Positions 1 through 7,480 of a stretch of 64,000 nucleotides of DNA are shown here, piece by piece. A model generated the notes under the pieces. It saw only the letters and a list, made by a program, of their open reading frames with translations, made no database searches and was not told the origin of the DNA. Numbering within the stretch: position 1 is the first letter of the stretch; each line of letters opens with the position of its first letter. The translations under genes and the position numbers were made by a program. The stretch is from Streptomyces radiopugnans (GTDB lineage Bacteria > Actinomycetota > Actinomycetes > Streptomycetales > Streptomycetaceae). The DNA is taken from assembly GCF_900110735.1 (NCBI RefSeq), contig NZ_FOET01000014.1, forward strand, positions 62,001 through 126,000. Direction: 5' to 3'.

Positions 1-1
1 C

Positions 2-547
2 CAGCAGCGCGGCATGGACCGGGCCCGGTCCGACTACATGGGCATGCTCGGCACGGTCATGAACTGCCTCGCTCTCCAGGACTTCCTGGAGAAAGAGGGC
101 ATCGACTCCCGTGTGCAGACCGCCATCACCATGGGGCAGGTCGCCGAGCCGTACATCCCGCTGCGCGCCGTGCGGCACCTGGAGAAGGGGCGCGTGGTCA
201 TCTTCGGTGCGGGCATGGGCATGCCGTACTTCTCCACCGACACCACCGCCGCCCAGCGCGCCCTGGAGATCGACGCCGAGGCCCTGCTGATGGGCAAGAA
301 CGGCGTGGACGGCGTCTACGACTCCGACCCGGCGACCAACCCCGACGCGGTGAAGTTCGACGCCCTGGAGTACGGCGAGGTCATCGCCCGCGAGCTGAGG
401 GTGGCCGACGCCACCGCCATCACCCTCTGCCGCGACAACAAGCTCCCGATCCTGGTCTTCGAGCTGCTGGCGGAGGGGAATATCGCCAGGGCGGTCCGGG
501 GTGAGAAGATCGGCACACTGGTGAGCGACCAGGGCTCCCGGGCCTGA
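2..547 (+). CDS. pyrH: UMP kinase PyrH, 3' part
   Basis: This is the C-terminal part of uridylate kinase, which phosphorylates UMP to UDP in cytoplasmic pyrimidine synthesis. The frame is open from the window edge and the true start lies upstream, so the gene is cut by the window and not broken. Visible family features are the segment around SDYMGMLGTVMN, the glycine-rich FGAGMGMPYFSTDTTA stretch, and the acidic GVDGVYDSDPATNP segment of the amino acid kinase fold. It is followed by frr about 170 bases downstream, the usual pyrH-frr-cdsA order of actinobacteria. The identification is secure. Confidence 0.96.
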   Translation, partial: QQRGMDRARSDYMGMLGTVMNCLALQDFLEKEGIDSRVQTAITMGQVAEPYIPLRAVRHLEKGRVVIFGAGMGMPYFSTDTTAAQRALEIDAEALLMGKNGVDGVYDSDPATNPDAVKFDALEYGEVIARELRVADATAITLCRDNKLPILVFELLAEGNIARAVRGEKIGTLVSDQGSRA

Positions 548-719
548 CGCCGAGGGCGGACACGAAACGACGTCCGTACGGGAGCCGCGGTACACGGCAC
601 CGTACGGCAACTCCGTGCCGCACGATGGGCACGGTACGGGGATGGACAACAGCCTGCCGGTCGGACACCGTGCAGGAATCAGGGCTTTCCGGCTCAATTC
701 ATCGAACCAGGAGCACGTG

Positions 720-1277
720 GTGATCGAAGAGACCCTCCTCGAGGCCGAGGAGAAGATGGAGAAGGCGGTCGTCGTCGCCAAGGAGGACTTCGCCGCGATC
801 CGCACCGGCCGTGCGCACCCGGCGATGTTCAACAAGATCGTGGCCGACTACTACGGCGCGATGACCCCGATCAACCAGCTCGCGTCGTTCTCGGTGCCCG
901 AGCCGCGCATGGCCGTGGTCACCCCGTTCGACAAGAGCGCGCTGCGCAACATCGAGCAGGCCATCCGTGACTCCGACCTCGGCGTCAACCCCTCCAACGA
1001 CGGCAACATCATCCGCGTCGTCTTCCCGGAGCTGACCGAGCAGCGCCGCCGGGAGTACATCAAGGTCGCCAAGGGCAAGGCCGAGGACGCCAAGATCTCC
1101 ATCCGCAGCGTCCGCCGCAAGGCCAAGGAGGCCATCGACAAGGCGATCAAGGACGGCGACATCGGCGAGGACGAGGGCCGCCGCGCCGAGAAGGAGCTCG
1201 ACGACACCACCTCCAAGTACGTCACGCAGGTGGACGAACTGCTCAAGCACAAGGAAGCCGAGCTTCTCGAGGTCTGA
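720..1277 (+). CDS. frr: Ribosome recycling factor
   Basis: Ribosome recycling factor, acting with EF-G to split post-termination ribosomes. I chose the GTG at 720 because AGGAG at 709-713 lies six bases upstream and gives a 185-residue protein, the normal family length, beginning VIEETLLEAEEKM. The frame stays open back to 615 but that extension has no family likeness. The charged helical termini and the RTGRAHPAMFNKI segment match the family. It sits between pyrH and cdsA, probably in one transcription unit. Confidence 0.95.
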   Translation: MIEETLLEAEEKMEKAVVVAKEDFAAIRTGRAHPAMFNKIVADYYGAMTPINQLASFSVPEPRMAVVTPFDKSALRNIEQAIRDSDLGVNPSNDGNIIRVVFPELTEQRRREYIKVAKGKAEDAKISIRSVRRKAKEAIDKAIKDGDIGEDEGRRAEKELDDTTSKYVTQVDELLKHKEAELLEV

Positions 1278-1299
1278 GGTTTTCGAGGCTGCGATTTTC

Positions 1300-2499
1300 G
1301 TGAACGACTCATCCTGGGGAGCACCACCGTCGGGCGCCGGGCCCTCCGGTCGCCCCGGCCACCCCGCTCATCCCGGCCACTTCGGATACCGGAGCACTCA
1401 CGAACAGGGTTTCTCCTCCCCGCTTCGCGCAGAGGTGGCACAGGCCCCGGCGGGTTACACGCACGAGGACGCCGACGCGTCGCAGACTCGGCGTATGCCC
1501 ATCGTGCCCGACGCCCCCGGCGGTGACCAGGACGATCGTGACAGCCGGGCGGCCGGGCGGCCGTTCGACGGCGGCCCCGTCCCCGGCGGCGGCCGGCCCG
1601 AACCGAGGACCGGTCCCGAACCGAGGACCGGTCCCGGAGCGGAGCCCGCCGCCCCCTCGCCCCGGGGCCGTTCCTCGGGCCGCAAGCGGGCGGGCCGCGA
1701 CCTGCGTGCCGCGATAGGGGTCGGCCTGGGGCTGGGCGCCGTCATCATCGCCTCGCTCTTCGTCTACAAGCACGTCTTCGTCGGCGTGATCGTCGCCGCC
1801 GTCGTGGTCGGGCTGTGGGAGCTGACCTCCCGCCTCGCCGAACGCAAGCAGATCAGGGTGCCGCTGGTGCCGCTGGCCGTCGGCGGCGCCGCGATGGTCG
1901 TCGCCGGTTACGTCCGCGGTGCGGAGGGCGCCTGGGTGGCCACGGCACTCACCGCGCTGGCCGTGCTGGTGTGGCGGATGACGGAGGACCCGACGGAGTA
2001 CCTGCGGGACGTCACCGCCGGTGTCTTCGCCGCCTTCTACGTCCCCTTCCTGGCCACCTTCGTCGCCATGATGCTCGCCGCCGACGACGGCCCGCAGCGG
2101 GTGCTCACCTTCCTGCTGCTCACCGTCGTCAGCGACACCGGGGCGTACGCGGTCGGCTGGCGCTTCGGCACGCACAAGCTCGCACCGCGCATCAGCCCCG
2201 GCAAGACCCGCGAGGGCCTGCTGGGGGCGGTGGCCTTCGCGATGGCCGCCGGCGCGCTGTGCGTGCACTTCCTCATCGACGGCGGCGTCTGGTGGCAGGG
2301 TCTGCTGCTGGGGCTGGCCGTCGCCGTCAGCGCCACCCTGGGCGATCTGGGCGAGTCCATGATCAAGCGGGACCTGGGCATCAAGGACATGGGCACCCTG
2401 CTGCCCGGCCACGGCGGCATCATGGACCGCCTGGACTCCCTGCTGCCCACCGCCCCCGTGGTCTGGCTGCTGCTGACCGTCTTCGTCGGCGCGGGCTGA
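1300..2499 (+). CDS. cdsA: Phosphatidate cytidylyltransferase
   Basis: CDP-diacylglycerol synthase, which makes CDP-diacylglycerol from phosphatidate and CTP for phospholipid synthesis in the membrane. The protein is 399 residues. The first 135 or so are a proline/glycine/arginine-rich cytoplasmic extension that includes a near-exact tandem EPRTGP repeat (bases about 1600-1638). After it come several hydrophobic segments and the C-terminal family signature, seen as SMIKRDLGIKDMG followed by PGHGGIMDRLDS. The GTG at 1300 lies 22 bases after frr. A strong palindrome follows the stop codon. Confidence 0.93.
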   Translation: MNDSSWGAPPSGAGPSGRPGHPAHPGHFGYRSTHEQGFSSPLRAEVAQAPAGYTHEDADASQTRRMPIVPDAPGGDQDDRDSRAAGRPFDGGPVPGGGRPEPRTGPEPRTGPGAEPAAPSPRGRSSGRKRAGRDLRAAIGVGLGLGAVIIASLFVYKHVFVGVIVAAVVVGLWELTSRLAERKQIRVPLVPLAVGGAAMVVAGYVRGAEGAWVATALTALAVLVWRMTEDPTEYLRDVTAGVFAAFYVPFLATFVAMMLAADDGPQRVLTFLLLTVVSDTGAYAVGWRFGTHKLAPRISPGKTREGLLGAVAFAMAAGALCVHFLIDGGVWWQGLLLGLAVAVSATLGDLGESMIKRDLGIKDMGTLLPGHGGIMDRLDSLLPTAPVVWLLLTVFVGAG

Positions 2500-2516
2500 C
2501 GACCCGCATCCCGCCC

Positions 2517-2558
2517 GTGTCCGGGGCCCGCCGCTCGCGAGCGGCGGGCCCCGGACAC
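2517..2558. terminator. Perfect 42-nt palindrome after cdsA
   Basis: The sequence is a perfect inverted repeat with 21-base arms and no unpaired centre, lying 17 bases after the cdsA stop. It is very GC-rich and has no T-tract, as is common for Streptomyces terminators. It probably ends the pyrH-frr-cdsA transcript. It could also serve the convergent gene that ends at 2712. Confidence 0.75.
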
Positions 2559-2711
2559 GTCCACGGCACCGTGCGGGACGACGCCCGGTGGGAACGCCCG
2601 GATCGCCGCGAGGCCGCCCTCGGTGCCGGGCCGGTGCGGCTCCACCCCGGCGGCCCGCCGTCCCGGCACCCCGGCGCCCCCGGCTCATCGGGTGCAGGAG
2701 ACCCCGGCCGG

Positions 2712-3125
2712 TCATCGCGGCTCGTAGCACTCGGCGAACGACCACTTCCCGTCCGAGTAGGGGTCGTCCGTGCCGTCGGTGTACACCTCGAGCCTGCCCT
2801 GCGGCGTCAGACGGTAGTGGTCGCGGACCGGGGCGCCCTCCACGGTGGAGTAGGTCACCTGCAGTTCCGCGTCCTCGCCGCTCTCCAGGGACCGCCGCAG
2901 GCAGGCGATCTCCCCCACCGCCCGCTCACGCAGGTCCTCGCCCTGCTCCAGGGCCACCCCGCCGCAACCCGGGAAACCGGCCCTCGCCTCCCAGCGCTCC
3001 TCGACCGGAACGTCCAGGACGCCGCAACCGGCGGCCGACACGGAAGCGACCACCACCGCGACGAGCCGCATCCGGAACCCGTCTGCCGCCGCGCCACGGC
3101 GACGGACCCCGCTCCGACCCGACAC
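2712..3125 (-). CDS. Small putative lipoprotein
   Basis: A 137-residue protein of unknown function. I favour the GTG at 3125 because GGAGG (complement of 3133-3137) lies seven bases upstream. The N-terminus has a basic region (residues 8-20), a hydrophobic stretch and a lipobox-like VSAAGC with the cysteine at residue 34, so it is probably anchored outside the membrane. An alternative internal ATG at 3071 would give a shorter signal peptide. The mature part is acidic and has four more cysteines, perhaps forming disulfides. It is convergent to cdsA. I do not recognise the family. Confidence 0.65.
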   Translation of the reverse strand: MSGRSGVRRRGAAADGFRMRLVAVVVASVSAAGCGVLDVPVEERWEARAGFPGCGGVALEQGEDLRERAVGEIACLRRSLESGEDAELQVTYSTVEGAPVRDHYRLTPQGRLEVYTDGTDDPYSDGKWSFAECYEPR

Positions 3126-3252
3126 GCCCCCACCTCCCCGTTCCGGCCATTGGACGCGGCTTCGCGAAAAGGAGCTCCACGCATGCGCGCGGCGACCCCG
3201 GGCGCCGGCCGGGCCCTCGGCCGCTGTCGGCGGCGTCTTCTATCGTCGCCCC

Positions 3253-3828
3253 ATGGGAAGCCACTTCCAGACCGTCGTCGACCTGGACGCCACGCCGGCG
3301 GACGCTCCGTCCCTCGCAGCACGCGGTCTCGCCTGGCTCGTCGCCGAGGGGATAGTCCGCGCCGAGCGCACCGACTGTGTTCTCGGCGCCCCGCTGGGAC
3401 ATCCGCCCGGTCCGCTCTGGACCAAGGCCGTCAGGCACCGGGACTGGGAGCCCCACGACGGACTCAACATCGAGACGGGCCCAACCGTCTTCCACGGCGG
3501 CCAGGGCGATGCCATGTACGCCGCCTGCCCCCACTGCGCCGCCCACGTGGACCTTTACACCGACGAGTGGGAGGAGGTCGAGGGCGCCTGGGAACCCTTC
3601 GAGAAGGCCATCGGCACCTGGTGCGACACGGGGCGAGCCGCCGTCGCCTGCCCGCGCTGCGGCCGAGCCGGCGACCTGGCCGCGTGGAACTGGGAGAGCG
3701 ACCACTACGCGTTCGGCCACCTGGGCTTCGAGTTCTGGGACTGGCCCGAGTTCGGCACCGGCTTCCTCGAAGGACTCGCACGCGCGCTGGGCGGCCACCG
3801 CACGGTCCTGGTGGCGGGCAAGCTCTGA
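3253..3828 (+). CDS. Unknown protein with two CxxC pairs
   Basis: A 191-residue protein I cannot assign. Two cysteine pairs, CPHC at residues 92-95 and CPRC at 133-136, are spaced as in a zinc ribbon, so a structural zinc site is likely. The middle and C-terminal parts are rich in Trp, Asp, Glu and Phe. There is no signal peptide or membrane segment, so it should be cytoplasmic. It stands alone, with cdsA and the lipoprotein upstream and the accessory island downstream. Codon use is that of the host. Confidence 0.7.
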   Translation: MGSHFQTVVDLDATPADAPSLAARGLAWLVAEGIVRAERTDCVLGAPLGHPPGPLWTKAVRHRDWEPHDGLNIETGPTVFHGGQGDAMYAACPHCAAHVDLYTDEWEEVEGAWEPFEKAIGTWCDTGRAAVACPRCGRAGDLAAWNWESDHYAFGHLGFEFWDWPEFGTGFLEGLARALGGHRTVLVAGKL

Positions 3829-3956
3829 GGAACGGCGCCCGTACGACCGCTCCGGGCGGCGGGCCGGCCGGCCCGGACGGGGACGGGGCAGCACCGCAGC
3901 CGCCCGGGCCGAGAGCGGAAGCGGCGTGGCCGAAGACCCCCGCCGGGTCGTTCCCA

Positions 3957-4050
3957 GGCCGTGCGGAAGCCGCCGGCGATGGCCGCCGACCCGCTCGCGC
4001 CCGGAATGCCGCAGCCGATCTGCGCTACTGGAGGGGGTATGCCGGCGCCA
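3957..4050 (+). repeat. Degenerate copy of the rlmN 5' region, left side of island
   Basis: This stretch resembles the upstream region and first codons of rlmN at 6175-6291. One block (3957-3990 against 6175-6208) and a second block (about 4001-4041 against 6241-6284) each match at roughly 70% by eye, with a different-sized gap between them. The second block includes a nearly shared GATCTGCG..ACTGGAGGGG ribosome-binding region. In both copies an ATG follows and reads MPAP. Here the ATG at 4039 opens only a 24-codon frame ending at 4113. It may mark the left edge of an insertion. Confidence 0.55.
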
Positions 4051-4123
4051 CCCATCGATGCGTATGCGGACCGACCACAGTCTCGAAGACCGGGCAAGCC
4101 CTACATCGGGTAGAGGAGCGCTC

Positions 4124-4348
4124 ATGACCCACCGCACCATGACCCGTGAGGAAGCTCTTCCCCTGGTGCAGCGGCTGATCGACGGGGACTACACCGACGA
4201 AGCAGAGGGCAACACCCTGCTGGAAGCTCTCGAACGGGGCCTAGCCTGCCCCCACATCAGCGGCTACATCTTCTGGGACCTCGACCCGGAACTGACCGCT
4301 GTGAAGGTGGTCGACAGGGCCTTGGCGTACCAGCCGATCGCCCTGTGA
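4124..4348 (+). CDS. Colicin/pyocin immunity-like small protein
   Basis: A 74-residue acidic protein starting at the ATG at 4124, with GAGGAG at 4113-4118 as ribosome-binding site. The pattern of an N-terminal helix (EEALPLVQRL), an acidic turn (DGDYTDEAEGN), a second helix and a CPHISGYIFWD segment resembles the four-helix E9-type DNase colicin immunity proteins, where the corresponding segment is HPSGSDLIYYP. In that family the protein binds and blocks a nuclease bacteriocin. No bacteriocin or polymorphic toxin gene lies beside it here, so it looks like an orphan. The gene is less GC-rich than its surroundings. Its stop is three bases from that of the convergent HD gene. Confidence 0.7.
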   Translation: MTHRTMTREEALPLVQRLIDGDYTDEAEGNTLLEALERGLACPHISGYIFWDLDPELTAVKVVDRALAYQPIAL

Positions 4349-4351
4349 CGA

Positions 4352-4903
4352 TTACCCGTCGAGGCGCGCCCGAGCGCGCTCGACCGCAGCGCCGAGGTAG
4401 GGGTGAGCCTTACTGATCGCGGTGTGCACCTCACTGCCCGGCTCGTAACGCACCAGGATCTCGTCAATGCGGCGGCCGAACTCGAAGCACTGGCCCGCCG
4501 GTCCGGTGGCCGTGTCCGAGTAGACCAGGGCATCCAGAAGCGGCGAGTCCTCCCGCTCGTAGGGTTCGAGTTCGGTGACCAGGCCCCGTTGCTCAGCCTC
4601 GTAGACAGCGCCGGAGTGGTGAGCGACCAGGCAGACCAGCCGACGCGGAGCGCCCAGCGATTCGAGGTGCCGGGCACCGTCGAGCGGATGGAAACCGGTC
4701 TCCCGCAGCTCGGGCGCGTACCCGATGTCGTGCAGCCAGGCCGCGGCGACGAGAAGATCCCGCTCATCCTCGGGCACGGCCGGAGACGCCTCACGGGCCC
4801 GCTCAGCAACCGTCTGAGTGTGCAGCCAGCGGTTCCCGAGCGGGGGCAGCAGCGACCCGGCCAGCTCGGCCGCGCCCTGGGGCGTATCCAGCGAAGACGA
4901 CAT
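4352..4903 (-). CDS. HD-domain phosphohydrolase
   Basis: A 183-residue HD-superfamily protein. The metal-binding pattern is visible as H28 (WLHTQ), H58-D59 (AAWLHDIGY), further histidines at 95-96 (VAHHSG) and D130 (LVYSDTATGP). Such proteins hydrolyse phosphoester bonds of nucleotides or second messengers, but the substrate cannot be told from the sequence. There is no clear ribosome-binding site before the ATG at 4903, so translation may be weak or the mRNA leaderless. It is convergent with the immunity-like gene and sits inside the accessory island. Confidence 0.8.
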   Translation of the reverse strand: MSSSLDTPQGAAELAGSLLPPLGNRWLHTQTVAERAREASPAVPEDERDLLVAAAWLHDIGYAPELRETGFHPLDGARHLESLGAPRRLVCLVAHHSGAVYEAEQRGLVTELEPYEREDSPLLDALVYSDTATGPAGQCFEFGRRIDEILVRYEPGSEVHTAISKAHPYLGAAVERARARLDG

Positions 4904-4962
4904 GCCTACACGGCAGCCGAGCAGCGCGGTAAGAGTTTCCCTTCATCAAGCCGCTTCCGCCG

Positions 4963-5043
4963 CGTTCGGCGCGTGGCCGGCGGTCCGGGCCGTCGCTCAT
5001 GTCTTCCCCGCTCCGGCCCGGACCGCCGGCCACGCGCCGAACG
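4963..5043. repeat. 29-bp perfect inverted repeat
   Basis: Arms 4963-4991 and 5015-5043 are exact reverse complements over 29 bases, with a 23-base loop. The stem is almost entirely G and C. It lies just upstream of the HD gene start and downstream of the Doc/Fic gene. It could act as a strong terminator for the latter or as a structured RNA element. Confidence 0.8.
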
Positions 5044-5111
5044 ACGAAGAGCTGGCTGAGGAGAAACCCGCTGTGGCTGGGGCCGGTCGGCTCCACGGCT
5101 TTAGGCAGCCA

Positions 5112-5219
5112 CCTTGGGGCGAGCCTCGAAGATCGGGGCCCACATCGGGCATTAGCGGGCAGGTCCACAGACCGCCCGAGTCACCGAAAGCTTACAGGCC
5201 CCGATCTCTCGCCCCAAGG
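5112..5219. repeat. Nested inverted repeat, possible structured RNA
   Basis: CCTTGGGGCGAG at 5112-5123 pairs with 5208-5219, and GATCGGGGCC at 5131-5140 pairs with 5197-5206, leaving a small asymmetric bulge. Inside the loop, CGGGCAGGTC near 5156-5165 can pair with GACCGCCCG near 5170-5178. Together these make a long arm with an internal hairpin. Its function is unknown. Confidence 0.55.
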
Positions 5220-5306
5220 CAGCTCCCGCCCAAAGCCGCTCCGCCGACCGCGTACTCTGGCTGCCGCTCGGGGCGCGACCGAAAGCTATAGTCGTAGGGT
5301 TTTCAA

Positions 5307-6071
5307 CTACGCATCTGCAAGCCTGTCTAGCACGCCACTATATTCTTGGACGAATCTGTCCACGGCGGGTTCTAGGTCGAAGAAGGTGGCTTCGTCTACG
5401 CCATCTGCAAGTCCAAGGCCGAGTTGCTGTCGGATGCCACGAATGTAGTCGGCGCTAAGTTCTTTTCCGTCTCCGCCATAGTAGATCTTCGCGACGCGGC
5501 CGGAGCTACTGGGAGGTGGTGTAACCCGGATAAAGCTCTTGATGGGTGGCCCCACCTCGCATCCGAGGTTCTGTAGCGAGGAAAGAAACTCGCCAGCCTT
5601 CATGGGGCGAAAACCGGCCCGTCGATCGCGGATGCGTGACCGGAGCCACCTTCCAACATCCGAAACCACTTCATCGGAGCCACCCTCGTAGTGGGCGAAC
5701 CTGTCGCACTTTTTGTACGCGGCCACGTCTGTCGCAAGATCATAAAGTTCTTGCTCCGTTGCCTCGCCCAAGGATGCGCTGTTCTTTTCCAGTAGAACCA
5801 GCATCGAAACGAGTGCAGTGCGCTTATTTCCGTTCTCGAATGAGTGGCTGCAGGCTAGGCCAAAGAACAAAGTGGCAGCAATGGATTCGAGTTTTTTGTA
5901 CTTCAGTTGTCCGCCGTACCCAACGGTCTGCCGGCTGACTGCGGATTCGAGCTTATCTGGGTATAGGGGTCGGTTTCCTCCGAAGTCGCGGGAAGCGATA
6001 TTCATTTTCGTCATCGCGTTACGGACTCGCAGTACTTCATCGACCGAGAGAGTTATCACTGCCTTGGACAT
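5307..6071 (-). CDS. Doc/Fic-family toxin with HicA-like C-terminal domain
   Basis: A 254-residue protein. I chose the ATG at 6071 because an AAGGGAG-like site precedes it; the frame remains open to 6302 but would then overlap the rlmN start. Residues about 1-150 form a Doc-type Fic domain with the motif HSFENGNKRTAL (H76, N82, K83, R84). In Doc this motif serves a kinase reaction on elongation factor Tu rather than the AMP transfer of classical HPFxxGNGR Fic proteins. Residues about 157-225 (MKAGEFLSSLQNLGCE, then DGKELSADYIRGIRQQLGL) resemble the HicA/YcfA RNA-binding fold, but the usual Gly-Ser-His active site is not visible. No antitoxin gene adjoins it. GC content is clearly lower than in neighbours, which suggests transfer. 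Confidence 0.75.
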   Translation of the reverse strand: MSKAVITLSVDEVLRVRNAMTKMNIASRDFGGNRPLYPDKLESAVSRQTVGYGGQLKYKKLESIAATLFFGLACSHSFENGNKRTALVSMLVLLEKNSASLGEATEQELYDLATDVAAYKKCDRFAHYEGGSDEVVSDVGRWLRSRIRDRRAGFRPMKAGEFLSSLQNLGCEVGPPIKSFIRVTPPPSSSGRVAKIYYGGDGKELSADYIRGIRQQLGLGLADGVDEATFFDLEPAVDRFVQEYSGVLDRLADA

Positions 6072-6174
6072 GGCGCCCTGCTCCCTTGCGCGGTTCGGAG
6101 CAGAATCCTCGCAGAATAAAGTGCATGTCGGGCCAGAATCGGGAGAATCCGCCGACTGCTCTGGGCCGTCTGTG

Positions 6175-6291
6175 GGCCGTGCGAGGGTGGCCGACGATGA
6201 CAGAGGACGGCCGAGAGTGACGGCGGCCTCCCTGCTCTGGCCTGGGGCGTCGGAGTTGATCTGCGACACTGGAGGGGTTATGCCTGCACCC
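6175..6291 (+). repeat. rlmN 5' region, right side of island
   Basis: This is the intact promoter, leader and start region of rlmN, with GGAGG at 6271-6275 and the ATG at 6280. It is the better copy of the sequence seen in degenerate form at 3957-4050. The DNA between the copies, about 2.2 kb, carries the immunity-like, HD and toxin genes. Confidence 0.55.
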
Positions 6292-7386
6292 GGAGAACTC
6301 ACCTTTGTCGCGCCGCGCGGGGCCGCCAGGCCGCCGCGGCACCTCGCCGACCTCGCCCCGGCCGAGCGGCGCGAGGCCGTCGCCGCGATCGGCGAGAAGC
6401 CGTTCCGCGCCCAGCAGCTGTCGCGGCACTACTTCGCCCGGTATGCCACCGACCCCGCCACCTGGACCGACATCCCGGCCGCCGCGCGCGAGAGGCTGGC
6501 GGGCGAGCTGCTGCCCGAGCTGATGACCGTGGTGCGGCACGTCAGCTGCGACGACGACACCACCCGCAAGACGCTGTGGCGGTTGCACGACGGGACGCTG
6601 GTGGAGTCGGTGCTGATGCGCTACCCGGACCGGGTCACCATGTGCGTCAGCTCCCAGGCCGGCTGCGGCATGAACTGTCCCTTCTGCGCCACCGGGCAGG
6701 CCGGGCTGGACCGCAACCTGTCCACCGCCGAGATCGTCCACCAGATCGTCGAGGGCATGCGCGCCCTGCGCGACGGCGAGGTGCCCGGCGGCCCCGCACG
6801 GCTGTCGAACATCGTCTTCATGGGCATGGGCGAGCCGCTGGCCAACTACAAGCGGGTCATCGCGGCCATCCGCCGCCTCACCGACCCCGAGCCCGACGGC
6901 CTGGGCCTGTCCCAGCGCGGCATCACCGTCTCCACCGTCGGGCTGGTCCCGGCGATCCACCGCCTGGCCGACGAGGGGTTCAAGTGCCGGCTGGCGGTCT
7001 CCCTGCACGCGCCCGACGACGAGCTGCGCGACACCCTGGTGCCGGTCAACACCCGCTGGAAGGTCCGCGAGGTCCTCGACGCCGCCTGGGAGTACGCCGA
7101 GAAGTCCGGCCGCCGCGTCTCCATCGAGTACGCCCTCATCCGGGACATCAACGACCAGGCGTGGCGCGCCGACCTGCTGGGCCGGCTGCTGGCGGGGAAG
7201 AGGGCGCACGTCAACCTCATCCCCCTCAACCCCACGCCCGGCTCCAAGTGGACCGCCTCCCGGCCCGAGGACGAGCGCGCCTTCGTCGCCGGACTGGAGG
7301 CGCACGGCGTGCCGGTGACCGTCCGCGACACCCGCGGGCAGGAGATCGACGGAGCCTGCGGCCAGCTCGCCGCCACCGAGCGCTGA
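6280..7386 (+). CDS. rlmN: 23S rRNA (A2503-C2)/tRNA methyltransferase RlmN
   Basis: Radical SAM enzyme that methylates C2 of A2503 in 23S rRNA and A37 in some tRNAs. The 368-residue protein starts at the ATG at 6280 after GGAGG; the longer open frame upstream runs through the promoter. The radical SAM cluster motif CGMNCPFCATG is clear. So are the SAM-binding VFMGMGEPLANY segment, the VSLHAPDDELRD segment and the C-terminal GQEIDGACGQL with the second catalytic cysteine. It looks intact and typical of Streptomyces, although its upstream region is duplicated. Confidence 0.96.
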   Translation: MPAPGELTFVAPRGAARPPRHLADLAPAERREAVAAIGEKPFRAQQLSRHYFARYATDPATWTDIPAAARERLAGELLPELMTVVRHVSCDDDTTRKTLWRLHDGTLVESVLMRYPDRVTMCVSSQAGCGMNCPFCATGQAGLDRNLSTAEIVHQIVEGMRALRDGEVPGGPARLSNIVFMGMGEPLANYKRVIAAIRRLTDPEPDGLGLSQRGITVSTVGLVPAIHRLADEGFKCRLAVSLHAPDDELRDTLVPVNTRWKVREVLDAAWEYAEKSGRRVSIEYALIRDINDQAWRADLLGRLLAGKRAHVNLIPLNPTPGSKWTASRPEDERAFVAGLEAHGVPVTVRDTRGQEIDGACGQLAATER

Positions 7387-7393
7387 GGGCGCG

Positions 7394-7416
7394 CCCGCCA
7401 CTGGTACGGTGGCGGG
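7394..7416 (+). terminator. Hairpin after rlmN
   Basis: CCCGCCAC at 7394-7401 pairs exactly with GTGGCGGG at 7409-7416 across a seven-base loop, eight bases after the rlmN stop. It is probably an rlmN terminator lying before the thiamine leader. Confidence 0.5.
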
Positions 7417-7480
7417 GACCTCAGCGGTCGCACACAGTAGCGAAACACCAGTAGCGAACACATTCATCGAAACAGCGGAA

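Larger units (their letters stand above)
4904..5306. other. Gene-free 403-base gap with large inverted repeats
   Basis: No convincing coding frame is present. Open frames across it are short, Arg/Pro-rich and overlap on both strands. The gap separates the HD gene, which reads away from it, from the Doc/Fic gene, which reads into it. It contains two strong inverted-repeat structures, listed separately, and becomes more AT-rich toward 5290. It could hold terminators, a structured RNA or a mobile-element remnant. Confidence 0.6.

Noticed and set aside
1600..1638. Tandem repeat inside cdsA
   Set aside because: It encodes two EPRTGP units in the disordered N-terminal tail and keeps frame, so it is ordinary low-complexity coding sequence.
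1309..2745. Long minus-strand frame opposite cdsA
   Set aside because: It is a shadow of cdsA with His/Gly/Arg-rich product and no start signal.
3860..3875. 16-base palindrome CGGGCCGGCCGGCCCG after the zinc-ribbon gene
   Set aside because: It could be a weak terminator, but such short all-GC palindromes are expected by chance in this DNA.
4803..5168. Minus-strand frame of 121 codons running into the HD gene
   Set aside because: It spans the 29-base inverted repeat, overlaps the HD gene out of frame and has no recognisable domain.
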